Assembly: GCA_902651635.1 (NCBI GenBank)
Contig: CACRSC010000020.1
Coordinates: forward strand, 182,556-213,146
Length of the DNA: 30,591 bases
Source: Mastigamoeba balamuthi
Lineage: Eukaryota > Evosea > Mastigamoebida > Mastigamoebidae
Reading direction: 5' to 3'
Positions 10,301 through 20,865 of this stretch are shown in pieces; position 1 is the stretch's first letter, and each line of letters starts with the position of its first letter. The translations under genes and the position numbers were made by a program. The notes beneath the pieces were generated by a model. That model made no database searches. It saw only the letters and a list, made by a program, of their open reading frames with translations, and was not told the DNA's origin.

Positions 10301-11548
10301 CACAATGGTGACTGGCACGGGACACCTGTGGCCATCAGAGTCATCGACAAGACGGCAATCACACGAGAGGACCTTGCAACTATCAAGAGCGAGATGAAAC
10401 TGACAGCGAGTTTGCAACACCCTAATCTGATGATGTTGCTGGGTTACAGTGAGACCAAGACCGACCTTCTAATCGTCAGTGGTATGGTATTCTCTCCGGA
10501 ATAATGTCTTACGCTATACTGGCCAGAATTCATGGCGTCTGGATCACTGCACGAGTACCTGAAAAAGAACAAGCAGAACATGAACTACTACAACCAGGTC
10601 GCGATCGCCTTTGTGAGTACCACAAACATACATACACGTTTGTTGCATTGTCTAATCTTGCACACACTCGAAGGATGCAATCAAGGGACTGGCATATCTT
10701 CATTCAGCAAAACCACCTGTAGTGCACGGGAACATATCGAGCCAGTCCCTGATGGTATTCTTCATTTTGTTTTCAATGATCTGATCAATGTTCAGATTGA
10801 CGGTTCAATGGTGACAAAGATCGGGGATTTTTGGTTCTCCAAGGGAAAGAACTCAGCCAGTAGCACAACAAGACGCCGTTCAAACTGGCTTGCACCTGAG
10901 CTTGTCGAAGGAAAGCCGGCAACAACAGCCACAGATGTATTCGGTATGTTTCTCCATCATTTTCTTTGAGTGGACGGATCTCAGCAGGGATTAACACTTG
11001 CAGCCTTTGGAATCGTCTTGTGGGAGCTGTTCTTACCTGCAGATCAATATGCATCTGAGACAGATTCGAGCAAGTCCTCATCAACGTCAGGGGCACATTC
11101 CACGCCCGCACAACGTCAGCCAGCAGTCGAATGCGATCCTCCAGGCCAGACTCAAGGAAATCTGCCGGAGATACATCCATCGACACCAAAGGAAGTTGCA
11201 ATGCTGCTTATGCGCTGCTGGAAGAAGGAACCAGAGAGAAGGCCATCGGTATTTCAGATCCTCAGAAACTGGCCCCAGACATTTGCCGTGAGAAATTCAT
11301 TCACCTTCCTCCACAACCCTAACATTTTTCAGGCTGCGGGTGTCTTCGAGATTCCATCCGATCTGAGTGTGGGATCTCCTCAGACAGGGTTCAACATGCT
11401 GTCAGAGGTATCCATGACCCCGGATGCTGAGTACATGGAATCTTCTCTTCCACAGAATTTAGGGTGTGAGAATACGGGTCCAGGAGAAGTATCAATGGCC
11501 GCTCTTTCTCTGGGCCAGATTTCCTCCTCTCATCTTAGCACCCCGTAA
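7333..11548 (+). CDS. Single-pass receptor with PBP1-like ectodomain and degenerate kinase domain
   Basis: Exons: 7333-9006, 9039-9169, 9229-9400, 9473-10481, 10527-10612, 10674-10754, 10796-10943, 11004-11287, 11333-11548 (1266 residues, phases consistent). A signal peptide (MHPRLALALCLVLALVARPG) precedes a type 1 periplasmic-binding-like region (VVGQSAPLSGQHAQRGIDVRA) and what looks like part of a second one (SGLISMRSPFRREVVNLFASY), with several NxS/T sites. A transmembrane helix lies near 881-905 (IPGFVVVCSLIIISAVV). The cytoplasmic TKL-like kinase domain (about 920-1200) has an intact glycine loop (IGKGQFGAV) and APE. The other key residues are altered: VAIR instead of VAIK (R948), HGN instead of HRD (N1044), Ser for the catalytic-loop Asn, and DFW instead of DFG (1062-1064). 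It is probably a ligand-sensing pseudokinase. Exon 1 could instead end at 8976 with a GC donor. Codon use is less GC-biased than in its neighbours. Confidence 0.8.
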
Positions 11549-11835
11549 AGGAAATACCACCACTTCCCTTCATTTGTTAGACAACAGTATGATGCACATG
11601 CACTGCTCCAACAGAAGCGAACGACCTCGATAATTGGGGAGGTGGATAGATAGAACGGTTTACACGCCCCGCAGCCAGCCATCTTTGGCTTACCCGGGAG
11701 CACAACACAAGGATAGTTCTGGTGGCCTTCAATTGATCTGTTTCTGGGTGTTATCCCTACATACGGGAGTAGCTTTTGTTGCAGTTGCTCTGCTTGCGTT
11801 GTTATAGGACACAGTGTGGCCATCCATGGCCCACC

Positions 11836-14328
11836 TCACCGCACGGCTGGCGGGCTCCCCGCACCGCCAGGCGCCGCGCCGACCTGGGGCCCAGGCCACG
11901 ACCCGGACCCCGAGTTGGGCGGCGACGGCAGCACCCTGCGTCCTTGCCCAGGCGTGGGCGTAGGGAGCGGCCTGATGGGCTTGGGGCTCGACGGAGGCGC
12001 CGCCGCTGCTGTGGGCGTCCGCGGGTGCAGCTGCATCTTCGACAGCATCGGCGAGCTGCTCGGGCACGACGACGACGCCGCAGCAGCCGCGAACGTCATG
12101 CCCGTGCTGGCCCCCGTCTGCGGCCGCCCCGGCGAGCTGGCCATGCGCGCGCACGACCCCGCCGGCGGCTGGGGGACCGGCAGCGACAGCGTCGCCGCCG
12201 ACGCCGACTTGCCGTTGTCCCTCAGCGGCTTGGGCGAGCAGTCCGGCCTGCCCAGCGCTGCCGCGCTCGCCTGGCGCGCGGGCGGCGGCGGCGACGGCGA
12301 CGTGGCCTTGCCCGACGACGCGGGGCGCGCCAGCACAGGCGACGGCGACGAGCGCACGAACATGTCGCGGCGCAGCGCCGAGGGCTCCGGTGTCCGCGTC
12401 CGCGGGTCGCCGCCCTGCGGCGCCGTGAACAGCGACATGAGGTCCGTGCGCGCGGGCACGGGCGGCTTGGCCCTCGTCGTCGCCGTCGCCGACATCGACC
12501 GCGAGTACCGCGGCTGCGCCTGCGGCGACGCGAGGTCGAGCTGCGCGGCCGTCCTGCTCGCTGCCGTCGGCGTGGGCAGCGGGCGAGGCGCTCGGCCGCC
12601 GAACAGGTCCCCGCAGCCGCACCTCCGCGGCGTCGCCGGCAGCGGCTTGGCGCGCATCGTCATCATCGCGCGCTTGTGGTCCGCGAGCGAGAAGTTCCTC
12701 GGCAGCGTGCCCGCGCCCTGCGTGGGGTCCGGCAGAGGCCTCATGCTGCCCGTCGACCCGGGGGCGCTCGTCGACGGGTTCGCGACGGCAACGATCGCGT
12801 TCAGCGCGTTTGGCGACGGCAGCGCGCTCTTGGAGTGCGGGCGGGCGGATGCGGGGGCGGTCGGGGGCGGCCTGGCGGGCTTGGGCTTGGTGGCGGGGGC
12901 GCGGAACGAGGGGACCGGCCCGCGCGGGTCCTGCGACGCCGACTGCGCTGCGCAGCTCGCGGTGGTGGCCGCGGAGCCCTCGGTGGCGGCCTCCAGCGAG
13001 GCCTTGGCCGCCTGGATGACCGGGGCTGCGGAGATCTGTGCGCTGAAGTGCGGCTTGAGCCGCTCGGGCAGCTCGCGGGCTGTCGAAAGCAGAGTGTCGG
13101 GCGATACAGGATCCTGGATTTGGATTTGCGGACACGTCATCAGAAGTTAGTTGGCGGGCGAGGGCGCGCACGAATGGGAAGAGCTCGAAGTAGTTGCGGA
13201 CGAGGATGTCGACGATGATGGCGTTGAACCGCAGCGACGTGAGCGACTCGAGGCTGTCGTCCCTGGCGCGGATGAGGGTCGGCCCGAAGACCGTCCCGAC
13301 GTTCTCGGGGGCCATCCTGTTCTTGTCGCTGCACAGGGTCACCATGAACAGCAGCTCCACGAGCCATCGCAGCATCTCGTAGTGCGCCACGGGCAGCTTC
13401 TTCAGCGTGTCGCGCAGCGCGGCCACGGAGCACTGCCGCACGGCAGAGATCCTCGAGCCCGACTGGTCGTCGTACTCCTTGGCGAGCGAGATGAGCTCCT
13501 CGTAGAGGTCAAACGACAGCACGGGCTCTGGCAAAGACCTGCGTTGACGTCACGCGAAACCAAGAATTAGCCCTGTGCCCCCGCTGGCATGCAGCCACGG
13601 CCCCGCGGCCCGCACCGGAGGAAGTTGCCGATGACCCCCGTGACGGCATGGATGTCGACGTCGGCGGGTATGTCGCCGCCAGACTCGGCAATGCCCTTGA
13701 GGTCGCGGATCTGCTTGCCGCCGCCGTTGACGCGGAACAGGCCCTCTGTGTCGATGTTGCGCAGCACAACCTCTGCGCAGCGCCACAGGAAGCTCGGCAC
13801 GCCCCCCTCGGCGTTCTTGTTCATGTCGTGCAGGTCCACCAGAGAGATCCCGAACGGCAGCACGGGGTACTTGCATTCTGTGTGGTTCGTCGGTGAGCCA
13901 GAGGCTTGCATGCGGACCGACCGTCTGGCGCATAAAAAAACCACCGTGCGGAGGAAATGTAGGCGAAAAGCTGTGTGGCTCATTGGCGAGAAGGGGCTCC
14001 CTCCTTCCCTCCCTCCCTCTCTCTCTCCCCATCCGCGCACGCGGTGGTGCGGGCTCACCTTTCATGATGCCGAGGGAGAGCAGGTCGTCGCGGCTCTTGC
14101 GCCCGTGGTGGCTGAGCCGCAGGTCCAGCAGCGTCGCGGCCTTCTCCCTGCGCGCAGAGAGGTGCTCCCCCGCATAGGGCCCGTCGTCCAGCGGCCCTGC
14201 GGGGAGGGTGGGGGCGTGCGTGAGGGGCTGCAGCGGGGGGGCGGGCAGAGGGCGACCGCACCTTGCAGCACGTTGCGTTCCTGCAGGTCTTTGGCTGACG
14301 GCCGCCTGTGGAAAAACTTCGACAGCAT
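11836..14328 (-). CDS. RhoGAP protein with long Pro/Ser/Ala-rich tail
   Basis: GTPase-activating protein for Rho-family GTPases, cytosolic or membrane-proximal. Exons in coding order: 14328-14262, 14196-14059, 13877-13616, 13538-13172, 13113-11836 (703 residues, phases consistent). Residues 1-68 are a basic leader (MLSKFFHRRPSAKDLQER). The RhoGAP domain spans about 77-276: PFGISLVDL, EGLFRVNGG with the arginine finger R117, FLRSLPEPVLSFDLYEEL, and PENVGTVFGPTLI carrying the conserved Asn. The remaining roughly 425 residues are low complexity and Pro-rich, with several PxxP-like SH3-ligand candidates (KPLPATP, AKPPVPAR, KPIRPLPTPTP). The frame stays open upstream of the chosen ATG (PPPGPKSAFGQIAR), so an additional 5' exon is possible. 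It converges on the receptor gene with a 287-nt gap. Confidence 0.85.
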
Positions 14329-15030
14329 CCGCGCGATCTGCCCGAACGCACTCTTGGGGCCTGGCGGGGGTGGCAGCGCGCATCCGTGGCAGGCGCGGGG
14401 GGCGCGCGCACGGGCACGCGATCACAGCGGGTGAGGAACACGAAAAACTGCATTAATTGAACGCGGCAGAGGAAGAGCGCAGTGCGCACTTTTTTTCTCC
14501 TGCTGTACTTGGTCGGCCATGAGTGTTGCGCAGGGCGTGGGAGAGAGCGATGGGATCGCGCGGTTTCGGGGGTGGCGAGGGGGCGGGGGGTGGGGAGGTG
14601 GTAGCTGCTGAGCCGGGCTCCCTCTCGCGATGAGTGCCCCGCGAGCAGCGGAAGATTCAGCGAATGTACACAGTCAAAAATGATATCCCCAACCGGCACT
14701 GCCAGCCGACATGAATTTATCGCGATCCCGCAGGTGCACAAAGGCACTGTGGGTGTGGGAGCCCCACCGACCACGACCACGCGCGAGATCGGCGCGTTGA
14801 GATCCCACCGCAGATCTGCGCCTGTCGAGACAGGCAGGCCAGAAACCGGAAAGAGACACACCGGTTTGCACAGATAGAGTATAAGGTGCGCTGACAGAGA
14901 GCGCTGCACGCCGGGCTGATCAGAGGCATGTGGACATAAGAGTAGTTATTAAGGTCGGTCAGCGTGCGTACGAGGGGGGGATACCGCCCTGGCTTGCCTT
15001 GGCAGCGCCCCCCTCCTCCTGCCTGCGTGC
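14329..15030. other. Spacer between two minus-strand genes
   Basis: About 700 nt between the 3' end of the DEP/PH/WD40 gene and the RhoGAP start. It presumably contains the RhoGAP promoter and possibly a 5' exon near 14330-14390. A small perfect palindrome (CCTGTC-GA-GACAGG) lies at 14821-14834. No other gene is supported. Confidence 0.55.
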
Positions 15031-16106
15031 CTAGAACCGCGGGGTAGGCAAGTCTGGCCCTGGAGAGCCTGCGGGCGACTCCCTGACCGGCTCCCACAGG
15101 TACACAGCGCCGTCGTCCGCGCCCATGAAGAACCCCGGGGGCCTGCCCGGCGCGCGCGTCGACAGGCACCTCGGGCTCGCGCCAGGCTCGCACGCCAGCA
15201 AGCGCTCGGCGCTCAGCGACCCTGCGCCCACCCGCCACTCGCAGATCTCCACGCCAGACGCCGACCACGCGAGGCCGCTGCCCAGCAGGGCGACGTCGCG
15301 CACCGCGAGGCCCTCGTGCGACCCCCGCGCGCTCCCGAGTCGCGAGGGGCGCAGCACGCCGGACTCCTCGTCGTGCGAGAGCTGCCAGAGGCAGACGGCG
15401 CCCTGCGAGTGCCCCGAGAGCACAGCCCACTCGCCCACGCCCGCGAGCACGAGCGACGCGGAGACCGCGGGGCCCGCGACGATGTCCTGCACGGCCCGCG
15501 CGTAGCACACGAGGTCGCCCGCGGGCCAGCGCACAAAGTACGCGTCGCCCTCCTCGCTCCACGCGACGACGAGCTCGGCGTCGGGGCTGCAGGCGACCAC
15601 GCGTATCGGCGACGCGCACTGTGCTATCTCGACGACGCCCCTGCGCGTCGCCCGGCGCGCGTACCACACGTCGATGGCGCCGGGCGTCGGCGAGGGCACC
15701 AGCACGTCGTCGCCCGCGGCGCACAGGACCGCGGGGGTGCCCTCCCTCGCGCGCAGCAGCGCCAGGGGCGGCGACTCGCTGTCGTCCTCGCTTCCGCGCG
15801 CCGTCGTGGCGTCCCACACGGCGACGCCGCCGCGCTGGTCGCCGCTGAGCACAAAGGCGCCGTTGCTCACGCTGACGATGCTGACGATCGGCGTCGAGTG
15901 CGCCTGCGCTCGCGGGCGCACCGGCGGCGACGCCTGCGAGTCGAGGCACACGGCGACGACGGCCCCAGCGTCGGTGCCGACCCACAGGCACCCGCTGGCC
16001 TCCGCCACCCGCGAGGGCCTCCCGTGCCCCGCCTCGTACCTCCTCGCGCACCTATACGCGTCGACCAGCTGGACTGTGCGGGGCTGCGGTGCCCCTGCCA
16101 TGGCCG

Positions 16107-16141
<35 letters not shown>

Positions 16142-17828
16142 GGCTTGTCGGGCTCGGGGGACGTGAACGGCGACATTGCCGGGGGACTGCAGCTGCGCGG
16201 CGGCGCGGGCGCGGTCATCGCGACGCCGTTGGGGACAGTCGACGAGAGGAGCTGCAGCTGCTGGAGCTGCTCGTCGGCGGCGACGACCGACGGGGGTCGC
16301 GGCGGGCTGAGCGCGGTCGACTCGTCGTCGGACCACGAGACCCTGTCGATCGACGGCGGGCGCGCGGGGTCGTGCAGCGGCGAGAGCGAGAGCGAGAGCG
16401 ACATCATCGCGTCGGGGCGCAGCGCCCGCGAGCTCTCGCGCAGGCCGCTGCTGCCCGCCTGCCGCCTGCACTCGCGCGGCGAGCTCTCGGCGTCGCTCAG
16501 GGACCCCGAGCTCGAGTACCCCGTGAGGCCCAGCGCGCGCGCGAGCCGCGGCGAGACGATCGACTTGGGGGCCCCGCGGCCGCAGAGGAACTGCTCGCTC
16601 TTGATGGCCTCGGCCTCGGCGATGACGCTCTCGGCCTCGTCGATGGGCGCGTCGTCGCGGGCGCCCTGCGAGAGCACGGGCATCAGCACCGTCGACCACT
16701 CCTGCAGCGCCGCCGGCGTCGCCGCCTGCAGGCTGAACACGCGCGTCGTCGTGACGATTCTGAGCGAGTTCGCGCCGTCGAGCGCGGGCGAGGCCACGCT
16801 GCCCTCGAGCACGACAGAGTTGGTGGGCCGCGGCGAGCTCGGGGAGGCGTAGTAGTAGAGGTTGGGGTCGCCGAACTCGCGCAGGCAGAACCAGCGGGGC
16901 CGGTACTCGTGCTGGTCCTGGCCGCGCTTCAGCAGGTAGCCCGTGTGCACGTAGCGGCGCGTGCGGAACGTGTACAGCGACCCGTTGTCCTTGAACTCGC
17001 TGCGCGTGCCGGGGACGGCAGCCAGGACGCCGCGGTTCAGCAGCTCTGGGATGGGGGAGTAAGGGTGAGGAAATCACTTGATACTTCACGATATTATGGC
17101 GATTTCGAGGTGGTCGCATTCCCTGCGTTGCGTCACAGCCAGTCAGAACACAGGAATTCCCAAGGGTGGTGAGTTGACCGCAGAGTGTGCTACGTGCTAC
17201 AGTTCGGGGTGAGTGGTATTAGCGGCCAAGGGGCTTCGGGTGTAAGTGTAAGAGAGTGTGGGAACCTTGGCCGACGTGTATCCCGTCCTGACGTGTGGCT
17301 ACGAACGGGCGGCAGGCGCCCTGCCATGTCGTGATGGCGTCCGCGCCCGTGAAGAAGCCATTGTACGTCGCCCCCTTGACGCGCCAGTCCTTGGCTATCT
17401 GCGCCTCCCGCAGCGCGCTGGACAGCTCCTCGACCTGCTTCTCCGTCAGCTCCCTGCAGTCCTGTAGCGGTCGATGACGTGTCAGCGGAACCAGGAATTG
17501 CCTGCGTGTGCTTGCGAGGTGTGGGTGGCCCCTTCCGGCAAGTGCGGACCGGTAGGAAGAGGTAGTAGCGGCTTGAGTAGAAGATGGGCGCGCGCTGCCT
17601 GTGCGAGGAAGAGGCGTCCTCGATGACGCCGCGGTCGAGCAGCGACTGCGCGATGCTGGCGGCCTCGGCGGCGCTGCGGGGGCTCTGCGCCAGGAACGCC
17701 AGCAGAGACGACCCGCGGAACGTGAACGCGTGCCACGCGGGGGTCAGCAGGCGCGTGCTCTGGGCGTGCTCGATCTGGGACTGGGCAGACTGGATCTGCT
17801 TGACGACATTTTCGAACTGGCGTGGCAT
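15031..17828 (-). CDS. DEP-DEP-PH-polyQ-WD40 signalling scaffold
   Basis: Predicted membrane-associated scaffold. Exons in coding order: 17828-17550, 17461-17320, 17045-15031 (811 residues). Residues about 30-93 form a DEP domain (FRGSSLLAFLAQSP, AQSLLDRGVIEDAS, YYLFLP). A second DEP runs across exons 2 and 3 (VKGATYNGFFTGADAITTW, LLNRGVLAAVPG, EFKDNGSLYTF), but its middle helix seems short. A PH domain (about 173-270) follows: TGYLLKRGQDQHEYRPRWFC, ending ALQEWSTVLMPVL. Next are a Ser/Pro-rich linker, Q11 (about 443-453) and WD40-like repeats to the end (GGVAVWDATT, GAVCLWQLSHD, GAVYLWEPV). The second intron is unusually long (about 274 nt). The drawn junction uses a GC donor at 17319; a GT donor at 17306 with acceptor AG at 17044 is an alternative, and a missed exon is possible. 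Confidence 0.75.
16108..16140 (-). repeat. CAG repeat (11 units) encoding polyglutamine
   Basis: Eleven uninterrupted CTG units on the plus strand read as CAG on the coding strand of the DEP/PH/WD40 gene. They give Q11 between the Pro-rich linker and the WD40 region. Confidence 0.9.
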
Positions 17829-18119
17829 AATCCGAATTCAATTTGGTTTTCGTCAATTGGGTTTGGAAATGCGGGGAATATGAGAAAAAGCGGCGTGGCG
17901 GGAGGGGCTGAGGAGCCGACTACCTCACGGACAGAGAGGACGGCCATCGCGCGGCCCGGCAAACTCTCCGGGGCGCCTGGCGCACAGGCGCTGGGATTTT
18001 GCTTCCCCAAGAGGGATATCGTGATATTTTCCGGATACAGAGAAATATCTCGAAGAGCTCCTAAAAATCTCCCACTTTTCCGCACAGAAAACCCCGCGGG
18101 GTCCCTCACTTCCGTGCGC
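17829..18119. promoter_or_regulatory. Shared divergent promoter region of the DEP/PH/WD40 and LIM genes
   Basis: Only 291 nt separate the two opposed start codons. The region contains an inverted repeat with 7-bp arms (GATATTT at 18023-18029, AAATATC at 18043-18049), about 70-100 nt before the LIM gene ATG. A bidirectional promoter is inferred from spacing only. Confidence 0.5.
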
Positions 18120-19739
18120 ATGGACGCCTTTGCCGACGCCGGTACGCGCCCACGCCTCCCGCCGCCGCATCCCCTCGCTCGCGCCGCGCGCCACGCGGTG
18201 CCCCCGCCGTCACACCCGCGATCGCCAAAATATCCCCCGGCATCGCGAAATTCTATAGCGGCGGTGTCCAAGTCCCCCTCGCCCTCCTCGCCCGCATTGC
18301 CCCCGGCGTCTCCCGCGCCCTGACCAGCGCACCGCCCGCCCCTCTGGCGCCGCCCCCGCAGACCCCGTGAAGAGGGAGGAGGAGCGCCTCATGCGCCACG
18401 TCGACGCGTCGAGGAGACGTGTCTCGGGAACGAATCTCGTGTCCAAGGTCTGCACTATTGCGCCTGCTGTTGGGAAAAACCCGCCCCGCAGACCCGCCCG
18501 TTCTCACCTCCGTTTTTCCCCCCCTCTCCGCTGCTGCGCCGCGATTCGCTATGCGGGGCCTGTGCCGTCGCCCAGAGCCCGCCGTCGGCGAGTGTGCCAG
18601 CGTCGGCGACGCCCCCGGCGGTACCGACGTCGCCGTGCAAGCCGCCCCAGATGGCCAGCGAGCCCTGCGCCGAGTGTACGTTGCGTGACAGGCGCCCCTG
18701 CCGCCCACTGGCTTTTTCCTGATTTCTTTTCCTCCTGTATTTTCTGCCGGCGCAATTGAATGAGAATTCCGATCGACGCACGTTCAATTGAAACTGGCCC
18801 CCCGGCGGTCCGCAGCCAAGGTGAGGCAGCTGGACAAGGAGATCGACTCCCTGCTTGCCGGGTTCGAGAAGAGCCCCCGGGTCGGCCCGGCCCAGGTGCC
18901 CACTGTGTCGCCGCCGTCGGTCCAGATGTCGTCGCCCCAGCAGACGACGCAGCTTCAGACGCCCGCGAGCACCCAGGTACACCACGCAAATCCAGATATT
19001 CCTGGAGGATATTCGAGATATTTCCACCAGGAGATATTACGGTGTCTGACGCGCAGCAGCAGCAGAAGCACCAGCAGATAACGGGCGAGGACGAGGGGGC
19101 GTACTGCTGGTACTGCGACCGCGAGATCACGGGCAGGCACTACAACTGCCAGGACAGGCTGTTCCACGTCGAGTGCCTGCTGTGCCGGCACTGCGCGCGC
19201 CCCCTGGAGCGCTACTGCCTCAGCGACGACGACGACCTCTACTGCCCGGACTGCTACCGCGCCCTCTTTGTGCACCTCCCCTCGTGCCACCAGTGCACCC
19301 GCGAGATCGCCGGCGTCGCCGTCACCGCCCTGGGCACCACGTACCACCCCGAGTGCTTCAGGTAGATTCCTGCTCCAGATTCCTCTTGATATCCAGATTC
19401 TCTTTCCTTACGTTTTGAATCTCTTTGATACCGGGAAACAGGTGTGCGCAGTGCTCGGCGGTCATCACGGACGAGTACATCGAGTACGACGGGAGGCCGT
19501 ACTGCTCGCTGGACGTGGCGCCGTGCTACAAGCTGGCGCGGGGGTCGATCTGCTACGCGTGCTCCAAGCCGCTGCAGGAGAACTACCTCAAGGTGCTGGG
19601 CAGGATGTACCACAAGGGCGGCTGCTTCAGGTGCGCGGGCTGCGCGACGCCGTTCCCCACGCTCGAGTTCTACCCCATCAACGACAAGCCGTACTGCGAG
19701 TCGTGCGCGCTGCGCATCTCCGAGGCCATGCAGCAGTAG
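18120..19739 (+). CDS. Paxillin-like protein with an LD motif and three LIM domains
   Basis: Focal-adhesion/cytoskeleton adaptor by domain type. Exons: 18120-18141, 18362-18447, 18576-18675, 18816-18976, 19057-19361, 19442-19739 (323 residues, phases consistent). The N-terminal third is Ser/Pro-rich with a leucine-rich LD-type helix (RQLDKEIDSLLAGFE, about 73-87). Three LIM zinc-binding domains follow from C140 on: CWYCDREI...CPDC, CHQCTREI...C, and CYACSKPL...CESC, each with the CxxC...HxxC...CxxC...CxxC order. Canonical paxillin has four LIM domains. The first coding exon is tiny (22 nt, MDAFADA), followed by a 220-nt intron that also contains a Ser/Pro-rich open frame (SKSPSPSSPALPPASPAP). 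A skipped exon there is possible. A pair-wise adhesion role with the neighbouring RhoGAP and DEP/PH protein is inference. Confidence 0.85.
18977..19056 (+). other. Intron with four GATATT motifs inside a CCTGG/CCAGG inverted repeat
   Basis: GATATT occurs at 18995, 19008, 19017 and 19033. CCTGG (19001-19005) and CCAGG (19027-19031) frame the middle two. It lies in the LIM gene between the linker and LIM1 exons. Confidence 0.6.
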
Positions 19740-20865
19740 GCGCCCGGCGGCAGCAGCAGCGGCGGCAGCAGAGGGGGGCGCATATGATTGCCTGCCCCCT
19801 TCGTGCTGGCCTTCAGCTTTTATCTGTGACCATTGCCCAGCTCACGCACAACACCACCACGCACACTCTTCCCCCGTTAATGCACCAACAAAGCTGTTTT
19901 ACAAACACTGCAACTGGCAGACTGCTTATGCTTGCCATATTTATTGTGCATGTCATCGACCGTGTACTGTGACATACCATTAGCGGGGGTTCAGTTGATG
20001 AATGACATAGCTGAAGAACATCCAGCCAGCTCTCGGGCAGCAGCAGGGTTAATATTCTGCAATCAAAGTGAAGGAGTGAACACTGGACTTGTCTGTGAAC
20101 AAGTGGGCCACTATCAACTGGACAGATCCATCAGGCTCTTAGGCTGCACTTCTGTGTTGTAGAATGCACTATAATTAAGATGCAAAAATTTCTCGTTGGG
20201 AGAAGTGAAGAGGGAAAGACACCAGAAAACCTAACTGGATCAGTTGTGCATTGTACGTGCTTGTATTGTAAGTGTTTCATACAGCAGACAATCAACACAG
20301 TATAGACCACAATACCTGTTTTCCTTTCAATTAGCACAAATGCCTTTACTGGAGTGGTAGTTATAGTGAGTGTATTTCCAACTAGCAACTGCCAATCAGA
20401 GCCTTCTTGATCTGGATGAGGAATATGCTCTGCATAATGTTGAATATTTCGCAGATATGGGATATTTGATTCCTTAGTTATCTTGCAGAATATCCTGTCA
20501 TGCCCTAAAAGCCAACAGCAGCTCCAGTCCTCGGTGTTGTTTTCCTGTTCCTGATTCTCTTTTTTCAGGTTGAACCTTTGATCTACTGCTCTGGAGACTG
20601 GAATTAGTGCCTTGAATTTGTAGTTTCGATGCACGCAAATTTCATGGATCACGCCATTAATTCCGGTCGCATCCAGAATTCCGGGAATCGCCACTGCTCA
20701 CATAATGAAGATTCGCGGGCAGATTCTCCGGATTCCGTCGGAGAGAAATCGAGATAGAGATGAAGATATCTCCGGAACTACAAGAAATTTGAAACAGTTA
20801 CAGTTTGTTTATTTGTTGTGTAGTAGTGAGTGAGCCACTCATCCAAACCCCACCCGCACACAAGA
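19740..20865. other. Lower-GC intergenic region
   Basis: About 1.1 kb, markedly AT-richer than the coding exons. A 187-codon minus-strand open frame (20131-20694) exists but lacks the GC3 bias of real genes here and resembles no family I recognise. Near the 3' end are a perfect ATTCC-G-GGAAT palindrome and a hairpin at 20725-20744. Confidence 0.6.
20725..20744. promoter_or_regulatory. Upstream hairpin (TCTCCG / CGGAGA)
   Basis: Perfect 6-bp arms around an 8-nt loop, about 120 nt before the ATG at 20866. It belongs to a set of short GA/TC-rich hairpins found upstream of several genes here. A regulatory role is speculative. Confidence 0.35.

Noticed and set aside
15316-17172. 618-codon open frame on the plus strand
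   Set aside because: It is antisense to the DEP/PH/WD40 gene and has the Arg/Ala/Gly-rich composition typical of the wrong strand of GC-rich coding DNA.
20131-20694. 187-codon open frame on the minus strand
   Set aside because: It lies in AT-richer intergenic DNA where open frames arise more easily, lacks the GC3 bias of real exons here, shows no recognisable domain, and has no splice pattern.
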